Positions 25,665 through 34,409 of a stretch of 64,000 bases of DNA are shown here, piece by piece (within the stretch, counting starts at the first letter, position 1; every line of letters starts with the position of its first letter). A program made the position numbers and the translations under genes. The stretch comes from J051 sp040289295. GTDB taxonomy: Bacteria > Armatimonadota > Fimbriimonadia > Fimbriimonadales > ATM1. The notes under the pieces were generated by a model that saw only the letters and a program-made list of their open reading frames with translations, searched no databases and had not been told where the DNA came from. The stretch spans positions 1 to 64,000 of the forward strand of contig PSLA01000001.1 in the NCBI GenBank assembly GCA_040289295.1. The letters are read 5' to 3'.

Positions 25665-26822
25665 CTAATCACCGAACCAGCGGTTGATGTCGATCGAGAA
25701 TACTGCCACGACCAGGAACACAACGAACAACAACCCGGTCAGGGCGACGGCGTTCTGTGCCTGGTAGGACAGACGTCGTCCACCACGCGCCGCTTCGATG
25801 GCGACGATCAGCAGCTGTCCACCGTCGAGCGGCGGAATCGGCAGTAGGTTCACCAGCCCAAGTGAAACGCTGATGATGGCAGCAAGCAGGATCAAGCTCG
25901 CGACGCCGGTTTGAGCCGCCCGAGCCGAAACGACGCCGATGGTTATGGGCCCCCCTACGTTCTCCTTCAGTTCGCCAAGCCTGGTGAAGACCGCCGCCGT
26001 TCCGGCAATAATTTGCGCGGTCTGAGCCGTGGCTAACTTGGCAGATTCGAGCACACCGACCCGCTCGAACACCGTTACCGGCTCTATCCGCACGCCGAGA
26101 AGGTAGCCGACTCCCAGCCGGGGCTTCTTGTCCTCGTCGAGAAGCGGCTGGCCTTTATCGTCTACGAGAGCCACTTGGTCGGACAGCCTCGGATGCACGG
26201 CGACCGTCAGCGTCTGGTCTCCGCGCCGGACGCCGAGTTTGAGCGTCCTGCCTTCTGAGCGCTGCACTGCGAGGCGGAAAACGCCAGGGTTGTCCGGCTT
26301 CTTTCCGTTAACCTCGAAGATGATGTCGCCCGCGCGCAGGCCCGCCTCCTCAGCCGCGCTGCCCGCCTCGACCGTCGCCAGACGCAGCTCGGGCGCAAGT
26401 TCCGGCTTCCCGAAGGCGGCGAAGCCAAGGAAGGTGATCGCGAGGCCGCCGAGGATGCTGGCGAACGGGCCGGCGCCAAGCACTATGGCGCGAGACCCTA
26501 ATCCCTTTGAATAGAACCCTCCGGGCACCTCAACCTCGCTCCCGTCAGTCTGAGGCTCCATTCCTTTGATGCGGACAAAACCGCCGAGGGGGACCATCCG
26601 CAGGGAGAAGACTTCTCCGCGGCGGTTCGTGTACGCGACGACCCGCTTGCCGAAACCGACCGCGAATTCCTCCACCTCCATCCCGCGCCATCGCGCCGCG
26701 AGGAAGTGGCCGAGTTCGTGAATGCCGACGATCACGGTGAAGACGGCCGCGATACCCAGAATCCCCTTGACTGTGTCCAGCGAAACGAGTCCGAGGAACG
26801 GGAGAACGTCGGTGAGAATCAT
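25665..26822 (-). CDS. rseP: RIP (site-2) zinc metalloprotease RseP
   Basis: 385 residues. The zinc motif HELGH is at residues 35-39 in the first membrane helix; the third ligand is in NLLPIPPLDGGQL near the C-terminus. A single PDZ domain lies between (about 120-220: AAEEAGLRAGDIIFEVNGKK in outline), where gamma-proteobacterial enzymes have two. It cleaves membrane-bound anti-sigma factors or signal-peptide remnants within the bilayer. It overlaps dxr by ATGA and ends the operon pyrH-frr-uppS-dxr-rseP, an order widely conserved in bacteria. Confidence 0.96.
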   Translation of the reverse strand: MILTDVLPFLGLVSLDTVKGILGIAAVFTVIVGIHELGHFLAARWRGMEVEEFAVGFGKRVVAYTNRRGEVFSLRMVPLGGFVRIKGMEPQTDGSEVEVPGGFYSKGLGSRAIVLGAGPFASILGGLAITFLGFAAFGKPELAPELRLATVEAGSAAEEAGLRAGDIIFEVNGKKPDNPGVFRLAVQRSEGRTLKLGVRRGDQTLTVAVHPRLSDQVALVDDKGQPLLDEDKKPRLGVGYLLGVRIEPVTVFERVGVLESAKLATAQTAQIIAGTAAVFTRLGELKENVGGPITIGVVSARAAQTGVASLILLAAIISVSLGLVNLLPIPPLDGGQLLIVAIEAARGGRRLSYQAQNAVALTGLLFVVFLVVAVFSIDINRWFGD

Positions 26823-27985
26823 AAGGCGCTCTTAGAGTATACTCCCTCAGCAAGGTCGGCGTTGAACCGCCCCCGGAATTCCTGGTCGGCGTGCAGGATG
26901 TTGTCCAGTGTCGGTGCGAGGCGCGGGGCTGCAGACACGGCGCGCCCTACTGCCTCGAAGATACCGACAAACGCTAGCCTGCCCGTGAGGAAGGCGCGCA
27001 CCGCCTCCTCGTTGACGGCGTTCAGGGCGGTCGGCACGACGCCGCCCGCTCGGAACGCTTCACGCGCCATTGAGACGGACGGGAATGTGCGGTCGTCCAC
27101 CGGTTCGAAAGTAAGGCTGGGCGTGTGCATTGGCTGCCAGTCGCGGGCAGGCGAAGGAAGCCTCTCGGGGCCGAGTAGGGCGTACTGTATCGGAAGCTTC
27201 ATATCCGGGTGGCCCATCTGAGCGAGGACGCTGCCGTCGCGGAACTTGACCATGGAGTGAATAACGCTCTGCGGATGAACGACGACCTCCACCCCATCCG
27301 CGGCGACACCGAATAGCCAGCACGCCTCGATGAGTTCCAGCCCCTTGTTCATCAAGGTCGCCGAGTCAATCGTTATCTTGCCGCCCATCTTCCAAGTAGG
27401 GTGGTTCAGCGCCTGATCTATCGTAACTTCTCGGAGTTGCTCAGGCGTCCACCCTCGAAATGGGCCGCCGCTGCTGGTGAGGAAAATCCGTTCGACGCCG
27501 CTCCTGTCCTCGCCCTGCAGGCACTGGCGGATGGCTGAGTGCTCCGAGTCTATCGGTCGAAGCGTGTCGTCGTTCGCGAGCGGCATAACGACGGCGCCGC
27601 CGGCGACGAGCGCCTCCTTGCTAGCGAGAGCGACCCGCTTGCCCGCCTTCAGCGCCTCGATAGTCGGCTGCAGCCCGATCATTCCGGCGACCGCAACCAC
27701 AACGACGTCCGCCTGTGGCATCACAGCAAGCGAAGCGAGGCCTTCGACGCCGGATGCGACGGGCTTGCCAACCTGTTCGCCCAACCACCGCGCAGCCTGT
27801 TCATCGAACAGCGCCAACTGCGCGTCGGGAAACTCCGTCAATACCGCCGCAACGGACTGCGCGTCCTTCCGGGCGGCGAGGGCGACAACGCGGAGGCGAT
27901 CAGGGTGCAACCGCACGACATCGAGTGTTTGGGACCCGATGCTGCCCGTGCAGCCAAGAATGGCGACGCCAAGCGGTTCGCTCAC
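26819..27985 (-). CDS. dxr: 1-deoxy-D-xylulose 5-phosphate reductoisomerase
   Basis: 388 residues from GTG 27985, which overlaps the uppS stop by four bases (GTGA); a longer frame exists but would overlap uppS by 85 bases. The NADPH loop is AILGCTGSIGSQTL, the metal and substrate region includes DSEHSAIRQCL, and TSSGGPFRG and HPTWKMGGKITIDSATLMNKGLE (in part) are diagnostic. It makes methylerythritol phosphate, so isoprenoids come from the MEP route, feeding the UppS enzyme encoded next to it. Confidence 0.97.
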   Translation of the reverse strand: MSEPLGVAILGCTGSIGSQTLDVVRLHPDRLRVVALAARKDAQSVAAVLTEFPDAQLALFDEQAARWLGEQVGKPVASGVEGLASLAVMPQADVVVVAVAGMIGLQPTIEALKAGKRVALASKEALVAGGAVVMPLANDDTLRPIDSEHSAIRQCLQGEDRSGVERIFLTSSGGPFRGWTPEQLREVTIDQALNHPTWKMGGKITIDSATLMNKGLELIEACWLFGVAADGVEVVVHPQSVIHSMVKFRDGSVLAQMGHPDMKLPIQYALLGPERLPSPARDWQPMHTPSLTFEPVDDRTFPSVSMAREAFRAGGVVPTALNAVNEEAVRAFLTGRLAFVGIFEAVGRAVSAAPRLAPTLDNILHADQEFRGRFNADLAEGVYSKSAL

Positions 27986-28743
27986 GAGACGCCTCCGAAC
28001 TTTCGGACGCGCGACTGGAACTGGCGGCAGGCCTCGATGAGGGCGCGGGCGTCGAAATCGGGCCACGGCATAGGCAGCACGACCAATTCGGCGTATGCGC
28101 CTTGCCAGAGCAGAAAGTTGCTCAGTCGCATCTCGCCGGCGGTGCGAATTAGCAGGTCCGGCTCGGGAACGTCGGGCAGATAGAGCCGCTTCGAGATCTC
28201 CTCTTCTGTGACGTCCTCTGGCTGAACTCCCTCTGCGATGAGGCGCTTCACCGCGTCCACCAACTCCGCTCGTCCGCCATAGTTAATGGCGAGCGTGAAA
28301 GTGATGCCAGAGTTGTTCGCCGTAGTCTCCACTCCTTTGCGCAGCGCGTCCTGGAGTCGTTTTGGAACCTCATCGAGTCTGCCCGCGACGAGCACGCGCA
28401 CGTTGTTCTGGTGCATCACCCGCAGTTCGTCTATTGCTGCTTGGGTGATGAGGTCCATCAGGCCTCTCACCTCTTCCTGCGGGCGACGCCAGTTTTCGGC
28501 GGAGAAAGCGTAGACCGTAAGGTACTTGATGCCGATGTCGTTCGCCGCGAGCAGGACCGTACGAAGGGTTTTGTATCCTTCCGTATGCCCGAGCAGCCTC
28601 GGCATTCCCCTCTGCGTGGCCCACCTCCCATTGCCGTCCATGATGATCCCCACGTGTTGCGGAAGGTGCTGGAGGTCGAGGCCGAGTTGCACGGCGAGGG
28701 TTCTAACGTCGTTCGAGTCCGGATTAGCCTCGGCAGGGTTCAA
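27982..28743 (-). CDS. uppS: Isoprenyl (undecaprenyl) diphosphate synthase
   Basis: 253 residues. The active-site HVGIIMDGNGRWA block places catalytic Asp36; YAFSAENWRRP and the C-terminal LLIRTAGEMRLSNFLLWQ in outline (RTAGE instead of the common RTSGE) bind the diphosphates. It builds the C55 lipid carrier used for peptidoglycan, O-antigen and teichoic-type polymers, from isoprenoids made by the MEP route. It is coupled to dxr by overlap and lies eight bases after frr. Confidence 0.97.
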   Translation of the reverse strand: MNPAEANPDSNDVRTLAVQLGLDLQHLPQHVGIIMDGNGRWATQRGMPRLLGHTEGYKTLRTVLLAANDIGIKYLTVYAFSAENWRRPQEEVRGLMDLITQAAIDELRVMHQNNVRVLVAGRLDEVPKRLQDALRKGVETTANNSGITFTLAINYGGRAELVDAVKRLIAEGVQPEDVTEEEISKRLYLPDVPEPDLLIRTAGEMRLSNFLLWQGAYAELVVLPMPWPDFDARALIEACRQFQSRVRKFGGVS

Positions 28744-28751
28744 GCGCGCAG

Positions 28752-29312
28752 TTAGACCTCCATGAGTTCCTCGTCCTTGCGCTTCTGCAGGCCGTGGATC
28801 TCTTCGATGAACTTATCCGTCATCTTCTGCACCTCGGATTCAAAGCGTTTGAGGTCGTCTTCGGAGATCTCGCCTTCCTTTTGCGCTCGCTCGAGGTGGT
28901 GCTTGGCGTCGCGCCGAATGTTGCGTACGGCGACGCAGGCTTCTTCGGCGCGCTGGTTGACCTGTTTAACCATCTCCTTGCGGCGCTCCTCCGTCATCTC
29001 CGGGATCGTGAGACGGATGCCGGCTGCGTCAACCACGGGGTTGATACCCAAGTCGCTCTTCTGGATCGCGCGCTCGATGTTCTGCGTCGCGCTCTTGTCA
29101 AACGGTGAAATGAGTAGTTGCCTGGGCTCTGGAACGGAGATGTTCGCGACTTGGTTCAGCGGGACCTCTGCGCCGTAGTACTCGACCTGGATGCGGTCGA
29201 GCATCCTCGGGTTGGCACGGCCCGTGCGAATCGTGTCGAAGTCGCGCATCATTGCCTCCACGGCTTGCTCCATTCGATGCTTAGCGTCCTTAAGCACTTT
29301 ATCTACTACCAT
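28752..29312 (-). CDS. frr: Ribosome recycling factor
   Basis: 186 residues, the standard length. The three-helix domain I carries DFDTIRTGRANPRML at its start and the long C-terminal helix carries NIRRDAKHHLERAQKEGEIS in outline; domain II has VNVVVPEPR-like ISVPEPRQLLI. With EF-G it splits post-termination ribosomes. It lies eight bases from pyrH and eight from uppS. Confidence 0.97.
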   Translation of the reverse strand: MVVDKVLKDAKHRMEQAVEAMMRDFDTIRTGRANPRMLDRIQVEYYGAEVPLNQVANISVPEPRQLLISPFDKSATQNIERAIQKSDLGINPVVDAAGIRLTIPEMTEERRKEMVKQVNQRAEEACVAVRNIRRDAKHHLERAQKEGEISEDDLKRFESEVQKMTDKFIEEIHGLQKRKDEELMEV

Positions 29313-29319
29313 AGAACAT

Positions 29320-30051
29320 TTAGCCTCCTACAAGCGTTCCAACGGGCGCTCCTTTCGCAGCCTTGAGGATCGCGCCCGGCTCGTGAATCGAAAGCACAAC
29401 CACCGGGAGCGAATGCTCGCGGCAAAGCGTGAACGCCGTCTGATCCATCACGGCGAGCCGCTCGTTGATCGCTTCGTCAAAGGAAAGAGATTCGTATCGC
29501 GCAGCGCTCGGGTCCTGCATCGGGTCGCGATTGTAGACACCGTCCACCTTGGTCGCCTTGAACAGCACGTCGCAACCAAGTTCGATGGCTCGCAGCACCG
29601 CGGCGGTATCGGTGGTGAAGAACGGGTTGCCGGTGCCCGCGGCAAGCACCACAACTCGCCCCTTTTCCAAGTGGCGCAACGCTCGGCGTCGAATAAAGGA
29701 TTCACAGAGGGCGCGTACCTCGATGGCGCTCATCACGCGGGTGGGCACGTTCGCTCGCTCGATCGCTTCTTGAAGGGCCATGGCGTTGATGACCGTTCCG
29801 AGCATCCCCATGTAGTCCGCGACCGCCTGGTCAATGCCGCCCTGTCGGCTGAAGTCCTCGCCTCGGACGAAGTTGCCTCCGCCGACGACGACGGCGACCT
29901 GTATGCCCTCGTGGGCGAGGCACGCGACCTCCTGCGCAAGGTAGGAGACGGTCTGCGGGTCAATGCCGAACGGCTTGCCCCCGCTGAAAACTTCACCGCT
30001 CATCTTCAGGAGGACCCGCCGGTACGCCCTGCGTTGCCCGCTTTCGGTCAT
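29320..30051 (-). CDS. pyrH: UMP kinase
   Basis: 243 residues from ATG 30051. Amino-acid-kinase fold with VLLKMSGEVF at the N-terminus, AVVVGGGNFVRG for the phosphate loop, YMGMLGTVINAMALQ and the FTTDTAAVLRAIE block, all specific for bacterial UMP kinases. It supplies UDP for RNA and sugar nucleotides. In most bacteria rpsB and tsf lie directly upstream; here the upstream side runs into about 180 bases of unremarkable sequence and then the assembly gap. Confidence 0.97.
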   Translation of the reverse strand: MTESGQRRAYRRVLLKMSGEVFSGGKPFGIDPQTVSYLAQEVACLAHEGIQVAVVVGGGNFVRGEDFSRQGGIDQAVADYMGMLGTVINAMALQEAIERANVPTRVMSAIEVRALCESFIRRRALRHLEKGRVVVLAAGTGNPFFTTDTAAVLRAIELGCDVLFKATKVDGVYNRDPMQDPSAARYESLSFDEAINERLAVMDQTAFTLCREHSLPVVVLSIHEPGAILKAAKGAPVGTLVGG

Positions 30052-30233
30052 GGGAGCAGTATTGTAGCCGACGGGAGGCCGCGGGGATGACGTGTGCGAC
30101 GCCCCAGCCGGAACGCCCGCCTCGGTGGCACAGGAAGCGCGGGATAGCGTGGGTGGCATGGGCGAACGACTGACGGCGTCCCGTATTGAGAAAACCTCCG
30201 CTTCGCTCGCCCGTGTCGTGCGGCCGCTCGTGC

Positions 30234-30245
30234 NNNNNNNNNNNN
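30234..30245. other. Assembly gap (12 N)
   Basis: Twelve undetermined bases between pyrH and khpA. The flanking bases on both sides (30052-30233 and 30246-30320) show no gene. The true gap length may be larger than 12, so continuity of pyrH and khpA is not proven. Confidence 0.95.
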
Positions 30246-30320
30246 AGACCGGCCGAACGCACAGGTGCGCGCGATCCACAAGAGAACAGAGGAGGAACGG
30301 CGGGACTGCGCTGCCGGCAG

Positions 30321-30578
30321 TCAGCGGTCTTCGTCGTCTTCTTCGGTGATCACCTTGACGAACGCACGCTGGCCGTTGCGGTGGGCGACGGAAGCGACGA
30401 TGCTGCGAATCGCCATGACGAGCCGCCCGTTCTTGCCGATGACCTTGCCCGCGTCATCCGGGTGTGTGTGTACACGCACCTGAACCGCACCGTCGTCCTC
30501 CACTTCCTCGACGGATACCTCGTCGGGCCGCTCGACCAGCCCCTTCACACAGAACTCGACAAACGGAGCGTACTTCAT
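30321..30578 (-). CDS. khpA: KH-domain RNA-binding protein KhpA
   Basis: 85 residues made of a single type II KH domain. The RNA-binding loop is AGKVIGKNGRLV (GxxG as GKNG), followed by the MAIRSIVAS helix. By family knowledge KhpA binds small RNAs and mRNAs with KhpB and affects cell division. Its place directly behind rpsP, on the same strand with a 10-base gap, is the classic ffh-rpsP-khpA order. The acidic C-terminus EEDDEDR is short. Confidence 0.93.
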   Translation of the reverse strand: MKYAPFVEFCVKGLVERPDEVSVEEVEDDGAVQVRVHTHPDDAGKVIGKNGRLVMAIRSIVASVAHRNGQRAFVKVITEEDDEDR

Positions 30579-30588
30579 CCCTCGCCTC

Positions 30589-31026
30589 CTACTCGGACGC
30601 GCTCTCTTCAGCGCCTTCGGTTGCCTCGACGGGCGCTCGGGCCTCGGCCCCGACCTCTGCTTCTTCGGCGGGCGCAGGCTCCGGGCGCGCCTTGTGCTTA
30701 CGGGGCTGGACCGGCTTCTCTTCCTTCACGCGCGGCTTAACGGGCTTGCGCTTCGCTTTCTTTGCCGGCTTCTGCTTTTCGAACTCTTCCCAGATGCCGT
30801 CCCTCTTGAGCAGGCGTTCGACGACGGTGGACACCTGAGCGCCGTTCAGCAGCCAATGCAGGGCGCGCTCTCGGCTCAGAGTTACCGCGGGCGGGTCCAC
30901 CAGCGGGTCGTATGTGCCCAGTTGTTCGACGAACTGCCCGTCGCGCGCAGCGGTTGAGGGCGCGGCGACGATGCGATAGTACGGTCGCCCTTTCGTTCCC
31001 ATTCTCTTCAATCGAATTCTAACCAC
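30589..31026 (-). CDS. rpsP: Ribosomal protein bS16 with long C-terminal tail
   Basis: 145 residues; the usual S16 core (MVRIRLKRMGTKGRPYYRIV to GAQVSTVVERLLKRDGIW, in outline) fills the first 80 to 85. The remaining 60 residues are a low-complexity tail, first rich in Lys, Pro and Arg (KPAKKAKRKPVKPRVKEEK), then in Glu and Ala. Ordinary S16 is about 80-100 residues, so the tail is a lineage extension. It lies between ffh and khpA. Confidence 0.95.
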   Translation of the reverse strand: MVRIRLKRMGTKGRPYYRIVAAPSTAARDGQFVEQLGTYDPLVDPPAVTLSRERALHWLLNGAQVSTVVERLLKRDGIWEEFEKQKPAKKAKRKPVKPRVKEEKPVQPRKHKARPEPAPAEEAEVGAEARAPVEATEGAEESASE

Positions 31027-31045
31027 GATTTAGTTCAAGCACTCC

Positions 31046-32380
31046 TTACCTTCGTTTTCGCTTCGGTTTCCCCTTGGCGCGCGCGCCGGCGCGCGTAAGG
31101 TGTTTCATCTGCTTGCGCATTTCGTCGAGGCCCTTGATGAGTCGGTTGACCTCTTCAACGGTAGCGCCTGCTCCGGCAGCGATTCTTCGCTTCCGGGAAC
31201 CGTTCAGTATACCCGGGTTGGCCCTCTCAAGTGGGGTCATGCTCAGGATGAGCGCTTCCGTGCGGTCCAGGGCGCCCTGGTCGAGTTTCTCCAGCATCTC
31301 GCTGGGGATCAGCCCGGCCCCGGGAATCAATTTGATGAGGTTCGCCATGGAGCCCATCTTCTTCATGGTACGGAGTTGGGAGAGCAGCACGTGGAAGTCC
31401 AATCGCCCCGTGCGGAGCGTTTCCTGCATCTCCTTCGCCTTATCCAAGTCAATCTTCTCTTGGACCTTCTCGACCAGGCTGAGGACGTCGCCGAAGCCCA
31501 GGATACGCTCCGCCACGCGTTGGCTGTGGAACGGCTCGAGCGCATCCAGCCCCTCTCCAGCGCCGACAAACCGAACCGGACACCCGGTTACGGAGCGTAC
31601 GGACAGCACGGCGCCTCCCCTCGCGTCGCCATCCATCTTCGTGAAGATGAGGCCAGTGAGGTTCACCGCGTCGTTGAACGCAGCCGCGACGTCGTGCGCC
31701 TGGCGGCCCGTGGTTGCATCGAGCACCAGGAGCGCCTCGTTCGCTCCCGACGCCTGCTTGACGCGCTTGAGTTCCTCCATCAGCCTCTCGTCCACTTGCA
31801 GGCGCCCGGCGGTGTCGAGGATGAGAACGTCCCTGAGCAGGTACCGCGCCTTGTCGAGCGCCTCCTTGACCACGGCGACCGGATCCTTCGCGTCGTGACG
31901 CGCGTACACAGGCACCTCGGCTTGTTCACCCAGCACTTCGAGTTGAGTGATGGCCGCCGGACGCTGGAGGTCGCAAGCGGCAAGCATCGGTTTCTTCCCC
32001 GCTTTCGCGAGCCACACCGCGAGTTTCGCTGCGGTCGTCGTCTTGCCTGAGCCCTGCAAGCCGCAGAGGAGGACGACGGTCGGCGGCTGCGGCGCCCAAG
32101 TAAACGGCGGCTCCTCCTCGCCGAGCAGGCGCACAAGCTCGTCCCGACAGAGTTTGATGATCATCTGGTCGGGCGAGAGCGCCTCCCACACCTTCTCTCC
32201 GATAGCTTGCTCCTTCACTCGGGCGAGGAAGTCGCGCACGACGCTGGGGCTGACGTCCGCCTCGAGCAGCGAGACGCGCACCTCACGGATGACGTCGTCG
32301 AAGTCTGCCTCGGTGATGCGGCCCTTGCGGCGCAGGCGCGCGAAGACGCCGGTTAGTTTCTCGGTCAGGTTTTCAAACAC
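31046..32380 (-). CDS. ffh: Signal recognition particle protein Ffh
   Basis: 444 residues with N, G and M domains in order. The GTP-binding P loop is CGLQGSGKTTTAAKLA; DTAGRLQVDERLM and TKMDGDARGGAVLSV are the other G boxes. The C-terminal M domain holds LIKLIPGAGLIPSEMLEKL in part and the RNA-binding SMTPLERANPGILNGSRKRRIA helix-turn-helix in part. It targets nascent inner-membrane proteins with 4.5S RNA, which is not in the window. Its methionine-rich tail is short and basic. Confidence 0.97.
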   Translation of the reverse strand: MFENLTEKLTGVFARLRRKGRITEADFDDVIREVRVSLLEADVSPSVVRDFLARVKEQAIGEKVWEALSPDQMIIKLCRDELVRLLGEEEPPFTWAPQPPTVVLLCGLQGSGKTTTAAKLAVWLAKAGKKPMLAACDLQRPAAITQLEVLGEQAEVPVYARHDAKDPVAVVKEALDKARYLLRDVLILDTAGRLQVDERLMEELKRVKQASGANEALLVLDATTGRQAHDVAAAFNDAVNLTGLIFTKMDGDARGGAVLSVRSVTGCPVRFVGAGEGLDALEPFHSQRVAERILGFGDVLSLVEKVQEKIDLDKAKEMQETLRTGRLDFHVLLSQLRTMKKMGSMANLIKLIPGAGLIPSEMLEKLDQGALDRTEALILSMTPLERANPGILNGSRKRRIAAGAGATVEEVNRLIKGLDEMRKQMKHLTRAGARAKGKPKRKRR

Positions 32381-32392
32381 GCGGGACGGCGA

Positions 32393-33877
32393 TTATGTCT
32401 CATCTGCCCTCCGCGACCACACTTGCAAGCCCCGCTTGAACGCCTCGCCACCTTGGAAGGTCGTCTCCAGAAAATAGAACTTTTCAAAGTCGGGATGAGA
32501 GTCCGGCTCGAGAGGATGCCGCTCGCTGCGTATCACAACTTTGTCCGGAGCCTCATCGGTGTTTAGCCAAGCGTTCGCCTCGATGCGTGCGATCCGATTC
32601 CGCTGGTCCGGCGTAGCGATGCCACCGAAGTCGAACACCGTTACGTTCGGAGCGTAATAGCCGATGATGCCGATTTCCATCAGGCCCACGGATCTTTTAG
32701 GCGGGTGTTGGCTGAGATACTCACCCACGGCGCGGTAGTACGGGTATCTAACGTGATCGTCGTTCCAAGGCCCGGTCAGCCGACCCCACGCCAAGTACAA
32801 CGTCAAGGCGGGCGGGGCGCACGCGAGCCAAGCCGACCCAACAGGAAGCTTCACCACGGATAGCGCCGCTCCAACCATTAGCCCGAGACCAACGCCATAG
32901 CCAACGTAGTACCAATGGTATCGAGGAACGCCGAGCGCCGAGTACGCCACCAGGTGCAGCACTTGGTAAAGCACAAATAGCCACACGCCCATCGCCCATC
33001 CTGAGCGAGACCGCCAAGAAACGATGAAACCGATCACCGCGAGAACGAGCAGCACCCAAACGGGCTTTGCTGCGGAGAACCACGTGTAGTAGATGGTCAA
33101 GCCCGTGTAGTAAGCCTCCGGCCAGTATGGAGTTCCGCCTTGCGCCATCTTCGCGGCGAGCGTGTCGGGAGTCGCTGTTTGATACAGGATCAGCGACGCC
33201 ACGAACCACGGCACGACGACCAGTACGAACGGCTTGAGGAATCGAATGCCGGCGCCGACGCGCTCCTCTGGTTGTTCCCTCACCGCGCGCAGTAGCGCCA
33301 GGAGGATGACCAACAGGAGCGCATCGTGCCGCGCGAGAAACGCGAGGCCTAGGAGCACCGAGCAGAGCGTCCACCTCTCCGCTTGGAAGGCAACGAGAGC
33401 GAAGCAAACCAGGGTAATCGCCATCGCAGTTTCCATGCCCGATGTGAAGTACACGGCGGGGAACAGTGCCACGGTGCCACCGATCGCAGCGCCAAGCATC
33501 GCCCCAGCGGTTCGCCTGCGACCCAGCAAGAGGAGATAGACAGACAGCAACAGCAGCGGAGTCCAGCCGACGTGCAAAGCCTTCGCTGCAATGACCGGGG
33601 CGTCGGAGGTTGGCGCGCCGAACAAGCTGCTAACGAACGCGACAAGAGCTATGAGCAGCAGGTTCAAAGGCGAGGTAACGACCTGCACAGGCGGAAGGCC
33701 AGGGTTATAGTACGGTCCGTTGCCTTCGAGCCAGTGTCTCACAACGCGCAAAAGGATGTAGGCGTCGTCGCTCATCGCGTTCCTGGTGTTCCACCCAGCG
33801 ACGATGCCGGCTCCGACGATCAACAAAGGAGGTGCCCAAAGAACAAGGCGCGAAACGGAAGATTCCTTAGCGGACAT
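32393..33877 (-). CDS. Polytopic membrane glycosyltransferase-like protein (GT-C type)
   Basis: 494 residues from ATG 33877, overlapping the upstream DoxX gene by 11 bases. About ten membrane helices alternate with short loops. The first periplasmic loop contains SDDAYILLRVVRHWLEGNG in part, with Asp37-Asp38, matching the DDAYI-R-N-G-N-P-TSPL pattern of AftB-like and related lipid-phosphosugar-using transferases; TSPLNLLLIAL follows. The last 90 residues form a small soluble domain. The donor would be a polyprenyl-phosphate sugar, but the acceptor cannot be told. It lies just upstream of ffh on the same strand. Confidence 0.75.
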   Translation of the reverse strand: MSAKESSVSRLVLWAPPLLIVGAGIVAGWNTRNAMSDDAYILLRVVRHWLEGNGPYYNPGLPPVQVVTSPLNLLLIALVAFVSSLFGAPTSDAPVIAAKALHVGWTPLLLLSVYLLLLGRRRTAGAMLGAAIGGTVALFPAVYFTSGMETAMAITLVCFALVAFQAERWTLCSVLLGLAFLARHDALLLVILLALLRAVREQPEERVGAGIRFLKPFVLVVVPWFVASLILYQTATPDTLAAKMAQGGTPYWPEAYYTGLTIYYTWFSAAKPVWVLLVLAVIGFIVSWRSRSGWAMGVWLFVLYQVLHLVAYSALGVPRYHWYYVGYGVGLGLMVGAALSVVKLPVGSAWLACAPPALTLYLAWGRLTGPWNDDHVRYPYYRAVGEYLSQHPPKRSVGLMEIGIIGYYAPNVTVFDFGGIATPDQRNRIARIEANAWLNTDEAPDKVVIRSERHPLEPDSHPDFEKFYFLETTFQGGEAFKRGLQVWSRRADET

Positions 33878-34298
33878 CAGCGTGAAGCAGCAAGCCGAAG
33901 AGGGCAACTAAGAAGTACGGAACGAGCCCGGCGGCTCCCGCGTAGTCCCGGGCCATCCGCTGGCCGGCAAAAAGCGACAGCAAGGTAATCCCCGCTGCAG
34001 CGAGTGCGGCGAGCGCAGTATCTCGTGCATCGCCCAATAGGAACTGCACAGCGGCGACGGCGGACAGCGCCCCAGTGCCAACCTCCATGACGGTCAATAT
34101 CGGTAACAGCACTGGCACAAGCGGCGCAAGAGGCGAGGAGGCGAAGTGCTCCTTGTGGTACTGGAAGTTGCCCTTCCAATCGAACACCTTGTCCAGCCCC
34201 GACTGCAAGAAGAGCACAGCGAAGAAACCGAGCACGAACCACTGAGCCCATTCCAGCGCAGAGCCGACGTCCAAAGCCCCAACTACCATGAGACGCAT
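33867..34298 (-). CDS. DoxX-like small membrane protein
   Basis: 143 residues with four predicted helices. The motif QSGLDKVFDWKGNFQYHKEHFASSPLA in part resembles DoxX/MauE family members, including the conserved Gly-x-x-K near the end of helix one. Functions of the family vary (thiosulfate:quinone oxidoreductase subunit, redox partners), so no role is assigned. Start ATG 34298 or ATG 34289 are both possible. It is coupled to the GT-C gene by overlap. Confidence 0.75.
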   Translation of the reverse strand: MRLMVVGALDVGSALEWAQWFVLGFFAVLFLQSGLDKVFDWKGNFQYHKEHFASSPLAPLVPVLLPILTVMEVGTGALSAVAAVQFLLGDARDTALAALAAAGITLLSLFAGQRMARDYAGAAGLVPYFLVALFGLLLHADVR

Positions 34299-34409
34299 TC
34301 TGGCGCAATCGGGAATGCGGTGGCGGTTGTCCTCTCAAAAGGTGTGACCTAGCCGGTTCTTCTGGACGTCTTTATGGTAAGACAAAGAGTTCAGGCAAGG
34401 GCATGCGAA

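Noticed and set aside
26819..28066. 415-residue form of Dxr from 28066
   Set aside because: The extra 27 residues are Arg/Pro-rich, not Dxr-like and fully overlap uppS; GTG 27985 with a GTGA overlap fits.
32393..34298. A glycan-export island formed by GT-C gene, DoxX and flippase
   Set aside because: The genes lie on opposite strands and lack a polymerase or sugar-activating enzymes, so a dedicated pathway cannot be argued.
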